Origin: Pyruvatibacter sp. HU-CL02332
GTDB taxonomy: Bacteria; Pseudomonadota; Alphaproteobacteria; CGMCC-115125
Length of the DNA stretch: 64,000 nucleotides
Reading direction: 5' to 3'
Assembly: GCF_040362765.1 (NCBI RefSeq)
Contig: NZ_BAABWK010000001.1
Span: 434,001 to 498,000, forward strand
Shown: in pieces, positions 47,702-56,404 of the stretch
How positions within the stretch are numbered: the first letter of the stretch is position 1
Layout of the letters: each line of letters starts with the position of its first letter
Made by a program: the position numbers and the translations under genes
The notes under the pieces: model-generated
Database searches by the model: none
Seen by the model: the letters and a program-made list of their open reading frames with translations, nothing else
Told to the model about the DNA's origin: nothing

Positions 47702-47927
47702 GGCAGGCCTTCCCGTTTTTCGGGGGCCTGACGCAGGCTGGCCTCAACGATCAGCTAACCGGCATCACCCCCCGGTGACACTGAAGCATCTCGTCCGCCA
47801 TCCAGCCCTGCATGCCTTCGAAGGCACATCTTGTGCCGGAGGCGAAGCGACACACTATGGTCACCGTGCATGGCCGATTGAGTCGGTGCAAGGACGACTT
47901 GATGAATCTTGAAAGACGATAAAGCGC

Positions 47928-48203
47928 TCAACCTTTTGAGGTGGTGGCTTCAAGCGCGTCCAACCGCGCCTCCATGGCCTCCAGTCTGGCTTTCAGGCCT
48001 TCGGCTTCTGTCCGCGCAGCAACGGCAACGTCTTTCATGACGTCGAATTCTTCACGCGGCACGAGGTCGAGATCAGCCACCATTCGCTCCGCCTGCGCAC
48101 GAATCAGCGTTTCCACTTCATTCCGCACCCCTTGCGCCGCACCGGCAGCACTGGTCACAAGCTTGGCAACATCATCAAGAAGGCGGTTTTCGTACTGGGT
48201 CAT
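47928..48203 (-). CDS. ubiK: UbiK/BMFP accessory factor
   Basis: 91 residues from the ATG at 48203 (GGAG nine bases upstream). The N-terminus MTQYENRLLDDVAKLVTSAA, the central VRNEVETLIRAQAERMVADL and the coiled coil ending LEAMEARLDALEA are the BMFP signature. In enterobacteria UbiK assists oxygen-dependent ubiquinone synthesis; earlier work called the Brucella homologue a membrane-fusogenic protein. The 226 bases on its left hold no gene; a hairpin GGCACA / TGTGCC lies at 47823-47837. Confidence 0.88.
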   Translation of the reverse strand: MTQYENRLLDDVAKLVTSAAGAAQGVRNEVETLIRAQAERMVADLDLVPREEFDVMKDVAVAARTEAEGLKARLEAMEARLDALEATTSKG

Positions 48204-48447
48204 GGCTCTCAACTCCTGCGCGCGTGTTCATGGGCGCGCCCGATCATGGAGCCGCACTATCGCGCGAGCGCCATATCCGGTGCAAGCGCGGCAAATGGAC
48301 CATGAAAAGCCGTTCAGCCAGCCTCCGGTTCAGCTTTGAAGCAGCGGGGGCTATGTCACGCGCAGTTTTCTTGACATACACGGCGCTGGGAAGAACCCTC
48401 CGCCTTCACACCTGCTTGCAGCACGTCACCGCCAAAAGGCCTCCTCG

Positions 48448-49341
48448 ATGTATGAAATTACCTATCCGCAGTTTGACCCGGTCCTCTTCGAGATCGGCCC
48501 GCTGGTCATTCGCTGGTACGCCCTGGCTTACATTGCCGGCATCATCGGCGGCTGGCGGCTCGCATTGCGCATGGTGTCATCGCCCAGGCTCTGGGAGGGC
48601 TACCCCTACCCCGCAGCCGCCTCAAAGCGCAAACACGCCAAGCCCGACGCGCCGATCACCCGGGACCACATCGACGACTTTCTGGTCTGGGCCACCTTCG
48701 GGGTCATTCTGGGCGGTCGCATCGGTTTCGTGCTGTTTTACAATCTGCCCTACTACCTCTCGAACCCGCTCGAGATTCTGTATGTCTGGCAGGGTGGCAT
48801 GGCATTTCACGGCGGCCTTGCGGGCGTTGTTGTTGCCATCATCCTGTTTGCGCGCTCGCGCGGCATCAACATGTACTCCCTGGGCGACCTGATCGCGACA
48901 GTCGCGCCTCTGGGTTACTTCTTTGGCCGCATTGCCAACTTCATCAATGGTGAATTGTGGGGCCGCGCGGCGGACGTGCCCTGGGCCATGGTCTTTCCGC
49001 GTGACCCGCTTCAGATCGCCCGTCACCCAAGTCAGCTTTATCAAGCAGGTATCGACGGCGCCTTGCTCTTCGCCATCATGCTGCTGGCGGTCTATCGGTT
49101 CGGCACGCTCAAACGTCCCGGCATGACCCTGGGCATCTTCCTTACCGGCTATGGCTGCGCACGTTTCTTCACCGAGAACTTCCGCGAGCCGGATCAACAA
49201 CTCGGCTATCTCATCGGCAATTGGCTGACCATGGGCATGACCCTGTCCCTGCCCATGATCGTGGCAGGTATCTGGTTCATCTGGCGCGCCAACACCGAAC
49301 CTTATCTGGGCACGCAGACGGCTGTTAAAGACAAAAAATAA
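48448..49341 (+). CDS. lgt: Prolipoprotein diacylglyceryl transferase
   Basis: Attaches diacylglycerol to the lipobox Cys of prelipoproteins at the inner membrane. 297 residues, about seven helices. Contains FGVILGGRIGFVLFYNLPYY, the essential His in WQGGMAFHGGLAG, the Lgt signature GRIANFINGELWGR and RHPSQLYQAGIDG. It has a larger cytoplasmic insert (YPYPAAASKRKHAKPD) than E. coli Lgt. First gene of lgt-midA-pgeF; stop and next start share one base. Confidence 0.96.
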   Translation: MYEITYPQFDPVLFEIGPLVIRWYALAYIAGIIGGWRLALRMVSSPRLWEGYPYPAAASKRKHAKPDAPITRDHIDDFLVWATFGVILGGRIGFVLFYNLPYYLSNPLEILYVWQGGMAFHGGLAGVVVAIILFARSRGINMYSLGDLIATVAPLGYFFGRIANFINGELWGRAADVPWAMVFPRDPLQIARHPSQLYQAGIDGALLFAIMLLAVYRFGTLKRPGMTLGIFLTGYGCARFFTENFREPDQQLGYLIGNWLTMGMTLSLPMIVAGIWFIWRANTEPYLGTQTAVKDKK

Positions 49342-50423
49342 TGCCCGACCTTTCCACGATTATCCGCGATGAAATCAGCGAAACGGGGCCGATGCCGGTT
49401 GCTCGCTTCATGGCACTGGCCCTTGGCCACCCCCAGCACGGCTACTATACAACCAGCGATCCTCTGGGTACGGACTTTACGACCTCGCCCGAGATCAGCC
49501 AGATGTTCGGCGAGCTTGTCGGGGCATGGGCAGCTGACGTGTGGCATCAGATCGGCTCGCCAGTTGCTTTCACACTGGTTGAGCTTGGCCCCGGCCGTGG
49601 CACCTTGATGGCAGACGCCCTGCGCGCAGCCTCCGGCCAGCCGGGCTTTGCCAAGGCCGCCCGCATCCAGATGGTGGAAACAAGCCCGGTACTCGGCCGG
49701 GTTCAGCAGGCAACGCTCGCCCCCATCACCACAAAATTCGGCTATGCGGAACCGGAATGGATCAGCTCGGTCGACCAGTTGGCAGACGGTCCTCTGATCA
49801 TCATCGCCAATGAATTTTTTGATGCCCTGCCGATCCACCAGTTCGTAAAGACCGACAAGGGTTGGCGCGAACAATGTGTGGTCGAGGCTGATGGCGAACT
49901 TGCTTTCGCGCCATCTCCGACACCGGTGCCCGGCGGCGTCATGCTGGCCCCGTCCCTCAAGGATGCTCCTTTTGGAACCATCACGGAAACCTGCCAGGCA
50001 GGCACGGCCATCATATCCGAACTATGCCAGCGCATCGCCAATACCAGCGGCGCGGTCCTGATCATCGACTATGGCTACACCCGTAGTGCGGCCGGCGACA
50101 CGCTGCAGGCCATGCGCAAGGGCAAATTCGTGCCGGTGCTCGAAAATCCCGGCAAGGCCGACCTTACTGCCCACGTGGATTTCCAGGCACTTGCCGAGTG
50201 CGCAGGCGAAGGCACCACGGCCCACCCTGCCACCACACAGGGGCAGTTCCTGATACAGCTTGGCATCGCGCAAAGAGCCGCCATGCTGAAGCAGGGAGCG
50301 ACGCCTGATCAGGCAGAAGCCATCGATGAGGCCGTACGCCGCTTGACCGATGACGATGCAATGGGGACGCTGTTCAAAGTGCTGGCGATCACCGCCGGGC
50401 GCATTGACCCCGCAGGATTCTAG
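49341..50423 (+). CDS. MidA/NDUFAF7-type SAM-dependent methyltransferase
   Basis: 360 residues. In mitochondria NDUFAF7 dimethylates an arginine of the complex I 49-kDa subunit; the bacterial homologue is presumed to do the same on NuoD. The SAM site is FTLVELGPGRGTLMADAL near residue 80, with upstream RFMALALGHPQHGYYTT and TDFTTSPEISQMFGEL, and downstream PLIIIANEFFDALPIHQFV, all conserved. It lies between lgt and pgeF in a conserved alphaproteobacterial operon. Confidence 0.92.
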   Translation: MPDLSTIIRDEISETGPMPVARFMALALGHPQHGYYTTSDPLGTDFTTSPEISQMFGELVGAWAADVWHQIGSPVAFTLVELGPGRGTLMADALRAASGQPGFAKAARIQMVETSPVLGRVQQATLAPITTKFGYAEPEWISSVDQLADGPLIIIANEFFDALPIHQFVKTDKGWREQCVVEADGELAFAPSPTPVPGGVMLAPSLKDAPFGTITETCQAGTAIISELCQRIANTSGAVLIIDYGYTRSAAGDTLQAMRKGKFVPVLENPGKADLTAHVDFQALAECAGEGTTAHPATTQGQFLIQLGIAQRAAMLKQGATPDQAEAIDEAVRRLTDDDAMGTLFKVLAITAGRIDPAGF

Positions 50424-50429
50424 AAGATC

Positions 50430-51206
50430 ATGCCCACCCGTCCGATCCACGCTATGGAACTCGAAGATTTGCCCGGCATCCGCCACGGATTCTATACGCG
50501 CACGGGTGGCGTCTCCACGGGCATCTACAGAGGTCTCAATTGCGGCCCTGGCTCCAACGACGATGCCAGCGCCGTCGAGCTGAACCGCACCCGGGTCGCG
50601 ATCTCCATGAATGTCGCGCCGGAAAACCTGATGTCGCTCTATCAAATCCACTCGGCATCCGCGATTCCAGTGACAGAACCCTGGACGGACAACGCCCGTC
50701 CCCAGGCGGACGGCATGGCAACGGCCACACCCGGCATTGCCCTTGGCATCCTCACCGCTGATTGCGCGCCCATTCTGTTTGCCGACCCCAAGGCACAGGT
50801 GATTGGCGCTGCCCATGCAGGCTGGCGTGGCGCCGTTGCCGGTGTGGCTGAAGCAACGCTCGACCAGATGGAAAAGCTGGGTGCCAAACGCGCAGACATC
50901 ATCGCTGTCGTCGGTCCCGCCATCAGCCAGGAAAACTACGAGGTTGGCGCTGATCTACGCACCGACGTGCTGGCCGAGAGCGAAGGCAATGCCCGGTTCT
51001 TTGATGCCTCGGATCGGCCGGATCATTGGCGTTTTGACCTTGAGGCCTATGTGCTGCACCGCCTGAAAATGGCGGGTGTCGGCACCATGGCGGGCCTGAG
51101 TGAGTGCACCTATGCAGATGATGACCGTTTTTTCAGCTATCGCCGCACAACCCACCGGGGCGAGGCGGACTATGGGCGCCAGATATCCTGCATTGCCCTC
51201 TCCTGA
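50430..51206 (+). CDS. pgeF: Peptidoglycan editing factor (laccase-domain protein)
   Basis: 258 residues of the YfiH/LACC1 family; E. coli YfiH removes wrongly incorporated amino acids from peptidoglycan precursors. The signature residues are HGFYTRTGGVSTGIYRGLNC, SLYQIHSASA, LGILTADCAPILFADPKA, IGAAHAGWRGAVAGVAEA and FFSYRRTTHRGEADYGRQIS, covering the zinc-binding His/Cys/His set. Six bases after midA; last gene of the operon. Confidence 0.93.
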   Translation: MPTRPIHAMELEDLPGIRHGFYTRTGGVSTGIYRGLNCGPGSNDDASAVELNRTRVAISMNVAPENLMSLYQIHSASAIPVTEPWTDNARPQADGMATATPGIALGILTADCAPILFADPKAQVIGAAHAGWRGAVAGVAEATLDQMEKLGAKRADIIAVVGPAISQENYEVGADLRTDVLAESEGNARFFDASDRPDHWRFDLEAYVLHRLKMAGVGTMAGLSECTYADDDRFFSYRRTTHRGEADYGRQISCIALS

Positions 51207-51343
51207 GGACCCGTCTTGAAGACCCGGCTGCAAAGCCGACGCGGGCCCACTGATCGCCTATACTTTGCGCAACAACCCAAAACGTGATTCGATTCACGGC
51301 ACAACTGGCGCGTGTGCGCCCCATCAGGCGATCTGACCAGACA

Positions 51344-52357
51344 ATGACCCCCGTCCGCTCCATATGTGTTGCCGCCATGGCGCTACTGGCCACCGCCAGT
51401 TGCGGCACATGGGGCGATGAAGCGGAAAACCCGGTGGATGTCACAACGCTGGATGTCGCCCGCCCGGGCCTTGCAGTGGCCCCCATTATCGGTGCACCGG
51501 TTGATGCCAGCGCGCGCCTGACCGAAATCATCTCAAGCGCGGCCTCTGCCCGCGGCGTGCCCCTGGCTATGGACAACATGGCCGCCGGCTTTGATTACGT
51601 GCTGGAAGGCACAGCCTCCGCCCGTCAGACCCCACAGGGAACCGTCCTGGCCTTTGCCTGGGACCTGACGGACGCCAACGGCATCCGGCAGCACAGGTTC
51701 ATAGACACCCAGATCGTCCCCACCCGCTCTCCGCAGGTGGCCTGGAGCACGGCAGGCAATGCCTCCTTGTCCAAAGTCGCCATGCAGGTTGCCGACGAAC
51801 TGGCGGGCTTTTATGGCCAGCAGGCGGTGCTGGCCAATGCGGGCACCTATGTGGGCGATACCTCTATGATCACGACCGCTGCTCTGCCGCCCACGGGCGC
51901 ACCGTCAGCGCCAGCACCCGCTCCGGTTGATCTGACCGGCCCCATTACACTCCATCTGCGCGAAGTCGCTGGCGAACCAAAATCCGCCCAACCGATTCTC
52001 GGGCCCGCCCTGCGGCGCGCCTTCCAGAGCAAGGGTGCCAATCTGCTTGCAGCGCCCGAGCCCGGCATCCTGCTGGTGACCGGCTCCATGGTTGTGCGCC
52101 CCTCGTCAGCAGGCGGCGATATGGTGACCCTGCAATGGGATGTCACCCGCGCGGGCGGCGCCCCGGTTGGCTCTATTGTGCAGGAACGCCTGTTTGCGCC
52201 CGGGCAGATCAACACGGCATGGACACAGGCCGCACCGGCGGCCGCGGAAGAGGCCGTGCGTGCCGTCTATGCACTGGTGTCTCCTGACCGCGACACCAAG
52301 GCAAAAACGGCGGCCTTAAGAGAGCTTCGCGGGTTTACATCGCCGGACGCGTATTGA
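51344..52357 (+). CDS. Hypothetical lipoprotein
   Basis: 337 residues from the ATG at 51344. Signal peptide MTPVRSICVAAMALLATASC with a lipobox LLATASC|G at residues 14-20. The mature protein has two similar-looking halves joined by a Pro/Ala-rich linker (GAPSAPAPAPVDLTGP); each contains an LEGT or LVTGSM-type strand and a W-D-(V/L)-T strand (FAWDLTDANG, LQWDVTRAGG), suggesting a duplicated domain. No recognised family. It lies between pgeF and prs on the same strand. Confidence 0.7.
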   Translation: MTPVRSICVAAMALLATASCGTWGDEAENPVDVTTLDVARPGLAVAPIIGAPVDASARLTEIISSAASARGVPLAMDNMAAGFDYVLEGTASARQTPQGTVLAFAWDLTDANGIRQHRFIDTQIVPTRSPQVAWSTAGNASLSKVAMQVADELAGFYGQQAVLANAGTYVGDTSMITTAALPPTGAPSAPAPAPVDLTGPITLHLREVAGEPKSAQPILGPALRRAFQSKGANLLAAPEPGILLVTGSMVVRPSSAGGDMVTLQWDVTRAGGAPVGSIVQERLFAPGQINTAWTQAAPAAAEEAVRAVYALVSPDRDTKAKTAALRELRGFTSPDAY

Positions 52358-52465
52358 TACAACGCGCCCGCTGACTAGGCGTCATGGAAGTGTCATCCAA
52401 CGCCCACAAAGCTCGCGCATCGACTGCTTAAAGGGGGCCTCGCACCAAGCGGGGATCGGGACCGA

Positions 52466-53398
52466 ATGAAGCTTCTTGCCGGTAACTCCAACCGGGCGCT
52501 GAGCGAAGCCATCGCCGCCTATCTCAACGTGCCGCTCACCAAGGCCATCGTCCGCCGGTTTGCGGATATGGAAGTTTTCGTCGAGATTCAGGAAAACGTC
52601 CGCGGCGAGGATGCCTTTGTCATCCAGTCCACGTCGTTCCCGGCCAATGACCATTTGATGGAACTGCTGATCTGCATTGATGCGTTGAAGCGTGCCAGCG
52701 CGCGCCGCATCACGGCGGTCATTCCCTATTTCGGCTACGCCCGCCAGGACCGCAAGCCCGGTCCGCGCACGCCGATCTCCGCCAAGCTGGTCTCCAACCT
52801 CATCACCAATGCCGGTGCGGATCGCGTGCTGACCGTTGATCTCCACGCCGGACAGATCCAGGGCTTCTTTGATATCCCGACAGACAATCTGTTTGCCGCC
52901 CCTGTCCTGACCCAGGACATCAAGGAGAATTTCGGCGCCGACCCGCTCATGGTTGTGTCGCCGGACGTAGGCGGCGTGGTTCGGGCTCGTGCCCTGGCCA
53001 AACGCATTGATGCGGACCTCGCCATCGTCGACAAGCGCCGCGAACGCGCCGGTGAAAGCGAAGTCATGAACATCATCGGCGACGTTGAGGGCCGGTCCTG
53101 CATCCTCATGGATGACATCGTCGACAGTGCCGGCACCCTGTGCAACGCGGCACAGGCCCTCCTCGATCAGGGCGCAAAGGAAGTCTCAGCCTATGTGAGC
53201 CACGGCGTGCTCTCCGGTGGCGCGGTTGCCCGCGTGTCATCGTCCAAGCTGAAGAACCTCGTCATCACCGACACGATCCAGGCCACCGAGGCCATCCGCG
53301 TCAGCCACAACATCCGCGTTGTATCGATCGCACCACTCATCGGCGAAGCCATGCACCGCATCGCCGAAGAACGCTCCGTGTCGAGCCTGTTCGACTAG
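52466..53398 (+). CDS. prs: Ribose-phosphate pyrophosphokinase
   Basis: Makes PRPP from ribose 5-phosphate and ATP for nucleotide, histidine and tryptophan synthesis. 310 residues. Contains [40 protein letters not shown] (ATP-binding flexible region), [36 protein letters not shown] and the PRPP loop [20 protein letters not shown]. It also supplies the substrate of Apt (61.4 kb). Converges on a MarR gene. Confidence 0.97.
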   Translation: MKLLAGNSNRALSEAIAAYLNVPLTKAIVRRFADMEVFVEIQENVRGEDAFVIQSTSFPANDHLMELLICIDALKRASARRITAVIPYFGYARQDRKPGPRTPISAKLVSNLITNAGADRVLTVDLHAGQIQGFFDIPTDNLFAAPVLTQDIKENFGADPLMVVSPDVGGVVRARALAKRIDADLAIVDKRRERAGESEVMNIIGDVEGRSCILMDDIVDSAGTLCNAAQALLDQGAKEVSAYVSHGVLSGGAVARVSSSKLKNLVITDTIQATEAIRVSHNIRVVSIAPLIGEAMHRIAEERSVSSLFD

Positions 53399-53413
53399 AG
53401 CAGCTTCGATCGA

Positions 53414-53860
53414 TCAGGTCAGACTGCTGGCGCTTCCTGCAACAAGCCGGGAGAGCAGCTGTGACAACTGCGTCAGGTCGCTTTCATCCCAGCGGTCCTC
53501 AAAGACGTATCCCGCGTGTTTGGCAAATGTCTCGCGCGCCTCGCTGAGTTTTCGCCGACCGGCATCACTGAGAACGACAAAAGCCAGTCTTGCATCACGG
53601 GCATCCGCCTCGCGGTCGACCATCCCCAGTTTCTCCATCGGCGCCACCATGCGGGTCACCGTGGAAGCACTGACATACATCCGCTTGGCCAGCTCCACCC
53701 GCGATAGCCGGTGCGCGGGCGCATGGTCGAGATGCATGAGCAAAAAGAACTCGTTCACCGACAAGCCGTGAACGGCTGAGAACTCGCCCGCAAGCCGGGC
53801 CCGGATATCGTCTGCGGATTGCAGCAGGCGCAGGGCATTGATGACGCGACTATCTTCCAT
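53414..53860 (-). CDS. MarR family regulator
   Basis: 148 residues from the ATG at 53860. The winged helix spans about residues 30-115: GLSVNEFFLLMHLDHAPAHR, LSRVELAKRMYVSASTVTRM and the wing DREADARDARLAFVVLSDAG. It is divergent from the ABA4-like gene, and two palindromic sites (53879-53926) lie between them, giving a compact autoregulated switch. The ligand is unknown. Confidence 0.91.
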   Translation of the reverse strand: MEDSRVINALRLLQSADDIRARLAGEFSAVHGLSVNEFFLLMHLDHAPAHRLSRVELAKRMYVSASTVTRMVAPMEKLGMVDREADARDARLAFVVLSDAGRRKLSEARETFAKHAGYVFEDRWDESDLTQLSQLLSRLVAGSASSLT

Positions 53861-53878
53861 GGTAGAAATATAACCGAT

Positions 53879-53926
53879 ATACTTGCATATGCAAGTATTA
53901 TGCGTCATATCTTGCAGATCGCAAGA
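53879..53926. promoter_or_regulatory. Two MarR operator sites between divergent genes
   Basis: Site 1 is a perfect 20-base palindrome, ATACTTGCAT / ATGCAAGTAT, at 53879-53898. Site 2, TCTTGC-N5-GCAAGA, is at 53910-53926. Both share CTTGC...GCAAG arms and lie 18 bases upstream of the MarR start and 21 bases upstream of the ABA4-like start, as expected for repression of both. Confidence 0.75.
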
Positions 53927-53947
53927 CACAGGGTGTGAGGGTTGGTT

Positions 53948-54388
53948 ATGGATTTTGAAAGTGTGTTCTCGGCTGTTGGCCTGCTCGCCATGCTTGGTTG
54001 GCTCACCCTGGTGATCTCGCCGCTCATTCCGATCTGGTCAGACCGTATCGCAGGCCTGATTGCGCCCGTGCTCCTTGCCGCCACCTATGTGGCCTTCCTG
54101 CTGCTCGTCCCGTCTGAGAACGGCGGTGGCTTCGGCAGCTTTGCGGAAGTAAAGCAACTCTTCACAAATCCCGGGGCTGTCATGGCCGGATGGATCCACT
54201 TCCTCGCCTTTGACCTTCTCATCGGCGCATGGATCTGCCGCACCGCGCGGCGTGAAAACATCCCCTTCTGGATGGCACTGCCCTGTTTGCCGGCAACCTT
54301 CCTGTTTGGACCAGCCGGGTTCCTCCTGTTCACAGCCGTTCGCGGGATCAAGCGGATGACAGGCCCAGCGGCACCTACAGCGGCGTAA
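53948..54388 (+). CDS. ABA4-like (DUF4281) membrane protein
   Basis: 146 residues from the ATG at 53948, with GAGGG seven bases upstream. Four hydrophobic helices; the signature of the ABA4-like family is WIHFLAFDLLIGAWICRTAR near residue 80 and FGPAGFLLFTAVR near 118. Plant ABA4 acts in neoxanthin formation; no bacterial role is proven. Divergent from a MarR regulator, with the two operators in between, so it is the likely regulated gene. Confidence 0.85.
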   Translation: MDFESVFSAVGLLAMLGWLTLVISPLIPIWSDRIAGLIAPVLLAATYVAFLLLVPSENGGGFGSFAEVKQLFTNPGAVMAGWIHFLAFDLLIGAWICRTARRENIPFWMALPCLPATFLFGPAGFLLFTAVRGIKRMTGPAAPTAA

Positions 54389-54392
54389 CGCG

Positions 54393-54764
54393 TCAGGCCC
54401 GTAGCCAGACCGCCCACGCCAGAAAGAACAGGACCGGCAGGCACACAAGATCAGCAAGCGCTATGCGCTGGATTGGCCCTGCGGGACTGCCACCCACCCA
54501 GTAAGCCACCAGAAATCCCACCATGCTCCACCCGGCGAGGATCAGCACCGGCTGCCGGATCGCCGGGACAAAGGCCGCGGCCAGGCAGGAGAGCGCCACA
54601 AGGGCAAACCCCATGGCTCGGTGATGCAGCAGAATCCCCAACCCGCTCTCGGTGACAGCAGGCCCATAGAGCGATGCCATCATGCCCGGGCGCACCGCCG
54701 ACAGCGCCGGCTGGGCATGAAGGGCTGTCAGGATCAAAAAGCCGACAGAAATGGCGTAAGACAT
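54393..54764 (-). CDS. Hypothetical four-helix membrane protein
   Basis: 123 residues from the ATG at 54764, with GAGGAA eight bases upstream. Hydrophobic segments cover most of the protein: residues 2-20, 45-70, 75-95 and 103-122. The LLHHRAMGFALVALSCLAA and AGWSMVGFLVAYWVGG segments resemble small DoxX/DUF4345-like membrane proteins, but I cannot assign a family. Converges on the ABA4-like gene with four bases between stops. The 248 bases to its right hold the rplY leader. Confidence 0.6.
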   Translation of the reverse strand: MSYAISVGFLILTALHAQPALSAVRPGMMASLYGPAVTESGLGILLHHRAMGFALVALSCLAAAFVPAIRQPVLILAGWSMVGFLVAYWVGGSPAGPIQRIALADLVCLPVLFFLAWAVWLRA

Positions 54765-54924
54765 GGCCGAATTCCTCAATTCGTGATGATTGAGGAGTGA
54801 TCGCGCAGACGCCCCGGGGCTTGAAATTCCCTCCAAGGTAAGCGCACTGCAGGCGCCGCTTGCCCTGCCCCCGATTTTCCCCTAAAACCCCGCCACCACT
54901 GCCTTTTCCGCACCCCTGGAGGGG

Positions 54925-54986
54925 ACAAGGTTCGTGGAGGAGGACGGCTGGTCCGCTTGGGACCTTGTGGCCGTCCTTTTGTTTTG
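54925..54986 (+). promoter_or_regulatory. Possible rplY leader: attenuator with competing or pseudoknot pairing
   Basis: AGGACGGC (54941-54948) pairs perfectly with GCCGTCCT (54970-54977), followed by TTTTGTTTTG, an intrinsic terminator shape ending 27 bases before the rplY start. An inner stem GGTCC / GGACC fits within. An upstream segment ACAAGGTTC (54925-54933) can pair with GGACCTTGT (54960-54968), which would either cross the terminator stem as a pseudoknot or displace the inner stem. No + strand gene ends within 500 bases upstream, so this is not simply a terminator of a preceding gene. Confidence 0.5.
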
Positions 54987-55012
54987 ACGCTCATTTTTTA
55001 CGGAGACGACCC

Positions 55013-55675
55013 ATGGCAGAGACCCTGGCGTTGACCGCAGAGCGCCGCGACCGTGCCGGCAAGGGGGCCGCACGGGCAGCAAGGCGTGAGGACAAAGTTC
55101 CTGCGGTTATTTACGGCGACAAGAAAGAACCCACCCTCATCAAGGTTGGCTCACGCGACGTGACCAAGCTTTGGAACACCGGCACCTTGATGTCCACATT
55201 GCTGGACCTCGACGTTGAAGGCGACACCACCCGCGTGATTGCCCGTGACGTACAGCTTGATCCGGTGCGTGATTGGGTGATCCACGTTGACTTCCTCCGC
55301 CTTGGTAAGGGCGCGAAGATCAACGTCATGATTCCGGTGAACTTCATCAATGAAGAAGCAAGCCCCGGCATCGACAAAGACAAGGGTGTTCTCAACGTGG
55401 TCCGCCACGAAGTTGAGCTTCTCTGCCCTGCCTCCAACCTGCCTGACGAGATCACCATTGATCTCACCGGCAAGGAAATTGGTGACTCAATTCACATCTC
55501 CGAGGTGACCCTGCCCGAAGGTGCGAAGCCCACCATTACCGACCGCGACTTCACCATCGCTACAATCGCTGCACCCACAATTGCACCGATTGAAGATGAC
55601 GCACCCGAAGAGCCGGATGCACCTGAAGTTGAAAACGGCGGCGACGCTGACGACGCTGCCAGCAGCGACGACTAG
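55013..55675 (+). CDS. rplY: 50S ribosomal protein L25 (Ctc/TL5 type)
   Basis: Binds 5S rRNA in the large subunit. 220 residues from the ATG at 55013, with GGAG upstream. Two-domain form: the N-terminal L25 domain (LALTAERRDRAGKGAARAAR, VPAVIYGDKKEP, VIHVDFLRL) and the C-terminal TL5 beta domain (VNFINEEASPGIDKDKGVLN, ISEVTLPEGAKPTITDRDFT). The tail after residue 190 is Asp/Glu/Ala rich. It precedes pth by 84 bases, as is usual in alphaproteobacteria. Confidence 0.96.
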   Translation: MAETLALTAERRDRAGKGAARAARREDKVPAVIYGDKKEPTLIKVGSRDVTKLWNTGTLMSTLLDLDVEGDTTRVIARDVQLDPVRDWVIHVDFLRLGKGAKINVMIPVNFINEEASPGIDKDKGVLNVVRHEVELLCPASNLPDEITIDLTGKEIGDSIHISEVTLPEGAKPTITDRDFTIATIAAPTIAPIEDDAPEEPDAPEVENGGDADDAASSDD

Positions 55676-55759
55676 TCTGCCCACACGGTTTGACCGGGCC
55701 GCGTAGAACTTGCGTTTTACGCGGCCCACCAAAACCGCCGCACAACTAGGACGCCGCAC

Positions 55760-56404
55760 ATGCTCCTCATTGCAGGGCTCGGCAACCCCGGGCAAAAATA
55801 CGAGCACAACCGACACAACATTGGCTTTAAGGTCGTGGACGCGATTGCCCGCGACCATGGCTTCAGCCCGTGGCGCCAGCGCTTTCATGGCGAGGTAGCC
55901 GAGGGCCGCATGGGCACGCAGAAAGTCATGCTGCTCAAGCCAACCACCTACATGAACGACAGTGGCATTGCCGTTTCCGAGGCTGCCAATTTCTTCAAGC
56001 TCGGCCCCAACGAGGTCTATGTCATTTATGACGAGATCGACCTCGCCCCTGCAAAGGTCCGCGTAAAGGCCGGTGGCGGCGCTGCAGGTCACAATGGCAT
56101 TCGCTCCATTGTTTCCCACTTCGGCAAGGATTTTATGAGGGTACGTCTGGGTGTCGGCCACCCTGGCGACAAGAACCGCGTGCCCGGCTATGTGCTCAAG
56201 GATTTCGCCAAATCTGAAGGTCCCTTCGTAGAGGCGCTTATAGCTGCGGTCAGCAATGCAGTTCCGGACCTTGCGCAGGAGCGTGATTCCGAGTTCATGA
56301 ACAAAGTTGCGCTTGATCTGCGCGAGCAGGGCTTTGGCGAAAAGCCCGCGAAAAAGAAGAAGGCTGCGGATGATGCGGCAGCCAAGAATGGAGACGACGC
56401 CTGA
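55760..56404 (+). CDS. pth: Peptidyl-tRNA hydrolase
   Basis: Releases peptides from prematurely dissociated peptidyl-tRNA. 214 residues. The catalytic His is in [10 protein letters not shown] near residue 20; [36 protein letters not shown] with the catalytic Asp near 93, and [15 protein letters not shown] follow. The Lys/Ala-rich tail ([18 protein letters not shown]) is an extension. Its stop overlaps the ychF start by one base. Confidence 0.96.
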   Translation: MLLIAGLGNPGQKYEHNRHNIGFKVVDAIARDHGFSPWRQRFHGEVAEGRMGTQKVMLLKPTTYMNDSGIAVSEAANFFKLGPNEVYVIYDEIDLAPAKVRVKAGGGAAGHNGIRSIVSHFGKDFMRVRLGVGHPGDKNRVPGYVLKDFAKSEGPFVEALIAAVSNAVPDLAQERDSEFMNKVALDLREQGFGEKPAKKKKAADDAAAKNGDDA

